This document shows positions 13,892-15,975 of a DNA stretch of 15,975 nt, in pieces (positions within the stretch are counted from its first letter, which is position 1; the number at the start of each line of letters is the position of its first letter). The position numbers and the translations under genes are program-made. The notes under the pieces were generated by a model that did no database searches, was not told where the DNA came from, and saw nothing but the letters and a program-made list of their open reading frames with translations. The stretch is from NCBI GenBank assembly GCA_964422685.1, contig CAYRCG010000039.1:1-15975 (forward strand), given 5' to 3'. The DNA comes from Syntrophomonas sp964422685. Its GTDB lineage: Bacteria; Bacillota; Syntrophomonadia; Syntrophomonadales; Syntrophomonadaceae.

Positions 13892-15811
13892 ATGCCCGGT
13901 AATAATATAGAATTACTAGCTCCGGCAGGCAGGTGGGATGTCCTGGAACAAGTGGTTGCGGCAGGTGCTGATGCGGTGTATCTAGGGGGTAAGCGCTTCA
14001 ATATGCGTATGTTGAGGCAAGACTATAATTTCAGTGATAATGAACTACGGGATGCAACCGATTTTTTGCATCAGCAAGGCAAAAAAATCTATATTACCGT
14101 AAACAGTCTTTATTATGATTCGGAACTAAACGAACTCGAAGATTATTTGTTTTTCTTACAGGATATTGCGGTTGATGCCCTGATAATACAGGACATAGCT
14201 GTTTTATCATTATGCAGGGAGCAAAGAATAGCTTTGCCTTTGCATGCCAGTGTACAGATGGGCGTAGCCAACCTCCCCACAGCCTGTTTTTTAGAAGATA
14301 AAGGTTTTAGCCGGGTTATACTTTCCAAAAATCTTTCCTTGGAGGAAATCAAGGAAATCCATGCAGGCTCCGGGCTGGCACTAGAGTTTTTTGCCTTCGG
14401 GGATTTGTGTATTGCCCACGCCGGGCAATGCTATATGAGCAGTTTCGTAGCGGGGGAAAGTGGCAATCGGGGGCGTTGTTTGAAACCTTGTCGCTGGCCT
14501 TACCATCTCGAGGGAGCAGGACAGCGGGGGGATATGGCCTATTACCTGGCTCATAATGACCTTTGCTTATACCCGCAGCTGGCGGATTTATTGGCAGCCG
14601 GGGTCACTTCCCTGAAAATAGAGGGTCGTATGCGCAGCGCGGATTATCTAGCCCTTATTATCAAGTTGTACCGCCGGGCACTCGACCGCATAATAGAAGA
14701 CCCGGTAACTTACGAGATGAATGAAGAAGACTACCGGGAACTGACCGAAAAAAGAGTGCGGGATTTTTGCTGCGCGAATCTTTTCGGTCGATCAGGCATT
14801 GAATCTATTGGACTGAGCGGGGAAAGGGAGCCCTTCTTCCCTACCCGGGCGGTGCAAGTGAAAAAACTGATGGTTGATGAAATACCTGTAGAACCGGCAG
14901 TCTTAGAAAAGGTGCGGGGATCGTCCTCATGGAGTGTTAAAGTGGGTGATTTGGATAGCATAGAGGCGGTAGCCAATCTGGGGATAAAACGGCTTATATT
15001 GGAGTATACCGGCGTTAACGACCGTTCCCCATTCTGGAAATCGGATGAAATAAAGGCGGCTTTATGCGCGGTGAAAGGCAGTACCACGGAAATATGGGTA
15101 GAAATTCCCCGGATAGTTAGCCAGGATGATTTGAAGGAACAAATAAAGGATTGGCAGCTAATAAGTAAGCTTCCGGGCCTAGGTGGTTTTATCGTAAATG
15201 AACCGGGGAGTTTCTTCCTTTTAAAGGATTGGGGTTTGCCCCTATGGGGTGGCTATGGTCTTAACACCAGCAATCACCGAGCAGCCAAATTTTGGCAGGG
15301 ACAGGGCATGAGCGGGGTTACCGCTTCTTTGGAATTAGAATGGGATAGGGTTAAATCCATCCTTAACCGGATAGAAGAAACGGAAATTTTGGTCCATGGC
15401 CCCCTTGCCGGTATAATTACTGATTTCTGCCTTCCCCGGGCGGCGCAGTTGGGCCCCGGCGGAAATGCCGATGGGGATTGCCCGCCTTGCCGGTGGGAGG
15501 ACTATTATCTAATAGATGAGTGGGAGCAAAAATACCCGATAAGGGTCGATGGCAATTGCCGGAATCGGATATTTTATCCCTATGACCTAGCACTTATTCA
15601 GCATCTTCCGGAATTACTTAAGGCCGGGCTTAAATATTTACGCATTGACGGGCAATACTACCCGGCAGAATTGCTAGAAAAGACAGTAAAGCTATATATT
15701 GAAACAGCGCAAGAATTGCAATCGGGCAGGTGGAATCCCGCAAGGGCCAAGAGGCTTCTAGGGCTCTACCCGGTTGGACTTAGTAGTTCGCCTTTGTTTG
15801 TTGCGCAATGA
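13892..15811 (+). CDS. Long U32 family protein, possible RNA hydroxylation enzyme (RlhA/TrhP-like)
   Basis: A 639-residue protein listed by family name as a U32 peptidase. The better-studied members (RlhA, TrhP, UbiU/V) are iron-sulfur proteins that hydroxylate RNA or ubiquinone precursors. The N half starts with IELLAPAGRWDVLEQVVAAGADAVY-like barrel sequence. It carries the U32 signature around EFFAFGDLCIAHAGQC (165-180), with Cys173, Cys180, Cys196 and Cys200 as likely cluster ligands. The block SLKIEGRMRSADY (240-252) is also typical. The C half (about 345-610) repeats the theme in weaker form, with VHGPLAG (501-507), cysteines 513, 530, 533 and 556, and YLRIDGQYYP (582-591). Length is near that of E. 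coli RlhA as I remember it. Single-domain members have about 400 residues. The ATG follows AAAGGAGAT over the yggT stop. The RNA target cannot be told from sequence. Confidence 0.85.
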   Translation: MPGNNIELLAPAGRWDVLEQVVAAGADAVYLGGKRFNMRMLRQDYNFSDNELRDATDFLHQQGKKIYITVNSLYYDSELNELEDYLFFLQDIAVDALIIQDIAVLSLCREQRIALPLHASVQMGVANLPTACFLEDKGFSRVILSKNLSLEEIKEIHAGSGLALEFFAFGDLCIAHAGQCYMSSFVAGESGNRGRCLKPCRWPYHLEGAGQRGDMAYYLAHNDLCLYPQLADLLAAGVTSLKIEGRMRSADYLALIIKLYRRALDRIIEDPVTYEMNEEDYRELTEKRVRDFCCANLFGRSGIESIGLSGEREPFFPTRAVQVKKLMVDEIPVEPAVLEKVRGSSSWSVKVGDLDSIEAVANLGIKRLILEYTGVNDRSPFWKSDEIKAALCAVKGSTTEIWVEIPRIVSQDDLKEQIKDWQLISKLPGLGGFIVNEPGSFFLLKDWGLPLWGGYGLNTSNHRAAKFWQGQGMSGVTASLELEWDRVKSILNRIEETEILVHGPLAGIITDFCLPRAAQLGPGGNADGDCPPCRWEDYYLIDEWEQKYPIRVDGNCRNRIFYPYDLALIQHLPELLKAGLKYLRIDGQYYPAELLEKTVKLYIETAQELQSGRWNPARAKRLLGLYPVGLSSSPLFVAQ

Positions 15812-15820
15812 TGTGGAAGA

Positions 15821-15841
15821 GTGAGGGGTGAGGGGTGAGGG
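15821..15841 (+). repeat. Heptamer tandem array GTGAGGG
   Basis: Three exact copies of GTGAGGG, starting nine bases after the stop codon of the U32 gene. It is the same heptamer type as the array at 2627-2657. Confidence 0.9.
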
Positions 15842-15871
15842 GTATTAGGTAATTACCCGCTATCCCTTACC
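15834..15871. repeat. Long imperfect hairpin after the U32 gene
   Basis: A 38-base dyad centred on the palindrome GGTAATTACC (15848-15857). The outer arms GGTGAGGG and CCCTTACC pair with one wobble. The inner part has two mismatches and two wobbles. The left arm uses the last heptamers of the array. No T tract follows on either strand, so it is not a classical terminator. Confidence 0.5.
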
Positions 15872-15933
15872 GTCCAAGAGCCCTCAAACTCCCTTTTCAT
15901 CGTTGTTTGCGACCTCGGGTCATGGGGGTTAAT

Positions 15934-15975
15934 ATGAAAATAGCTTGCGTGATGGGCGGCTTAATAGAATATACT
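15934..15975 (+). CDS. Possible start of a gene cut by the window edge
   Basis: ATG at 15934 follows GGGGG at about five bases and stays open for 14 codons (MKIACVMGGLIEYT) to the edge. Too short to assign. In related clusters ylmH or divIVA follow here, but this peptide does not clearly match either. Confidence 0.3.
   Translation, partial: MKIACVMGGLIEYT

Noticed and set aside
15821..15841. Heptamer array as part of a CRISPR
   Set aside because: Units are only 7 bases and directly adjacent, with no spacers and no cas genes.

Overview
The window reads as chromosomal DNA of an anaerobic, spore-forming, flagellated low-to-mid GC Firmicute. A Clostridia member close to Syntrophomonadaceae is my best guess. 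The reasons are strong GGAGG-type ribosome binding sites, several TTG/GTG starts, a ylmC/ymxH-type sporulation gene, the yggS-sepF-proC-yggT division cluster, a Symbiobacterium-like meso-diaminopimelate dehydrogenase and a beta-oxidation-type CoA enzyme. This assignment is inference from gene content; no rRNA or tRNA is present.

Layout. At 1-2336 two minus-strand metabolic genes lie apart: an enoyl-CoA hydratase-like protein of the ECHDC3 type and meso-DAP dehydrogenase. At 2538-6566 is a plus-strand operon with a sigma-A-like promoter, an ABC ATPase that seems to start at a rare ATA codon, a large exported protein with four Ig-like repeats and a C-terminal anchor, and a MacB/FtsX-type permease. 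At 6585-7856, on the minus strand, are flgG (distal rod) and a short flgJ-type rod-binding protein, with a possible sigma-28 promoter upstream. The only plus-strand terminator I see after the ABC operon lies beyond flgJ, so operon read-through would be antisense to flgJ.

At 8319-9461 are ylmC, nrdR with its own promoter, and a convergent DUF2007 gene. At 9551-11325 is an OmpR/PhoB-type response regulator with a histidine kinase that has no membrane segment. At 11441-15811 is a plus-strand cluster: yggS, sepF, proC, yggT and a long U32-family protein with two cysteine clusters. The last 42 bases may start another gene.

The genes fall into independent functional modules: CoA metabolism, cell wall precursor supply, envelope transport, motility, dNTP regulation, signalling, and division/PLP/proline/RNA modification. 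Most are ordinary core genes. The least explained parts are non-coding: two GTGAGG(C/G) heptamer arrays 13 kb apart, each followed at once by a 10-bp palindrome; the antisense terminator arrangement at flgJ; and the ATPase start. The Ig-like protein coded between ATPase and permease is the best candidate for an under-described system.
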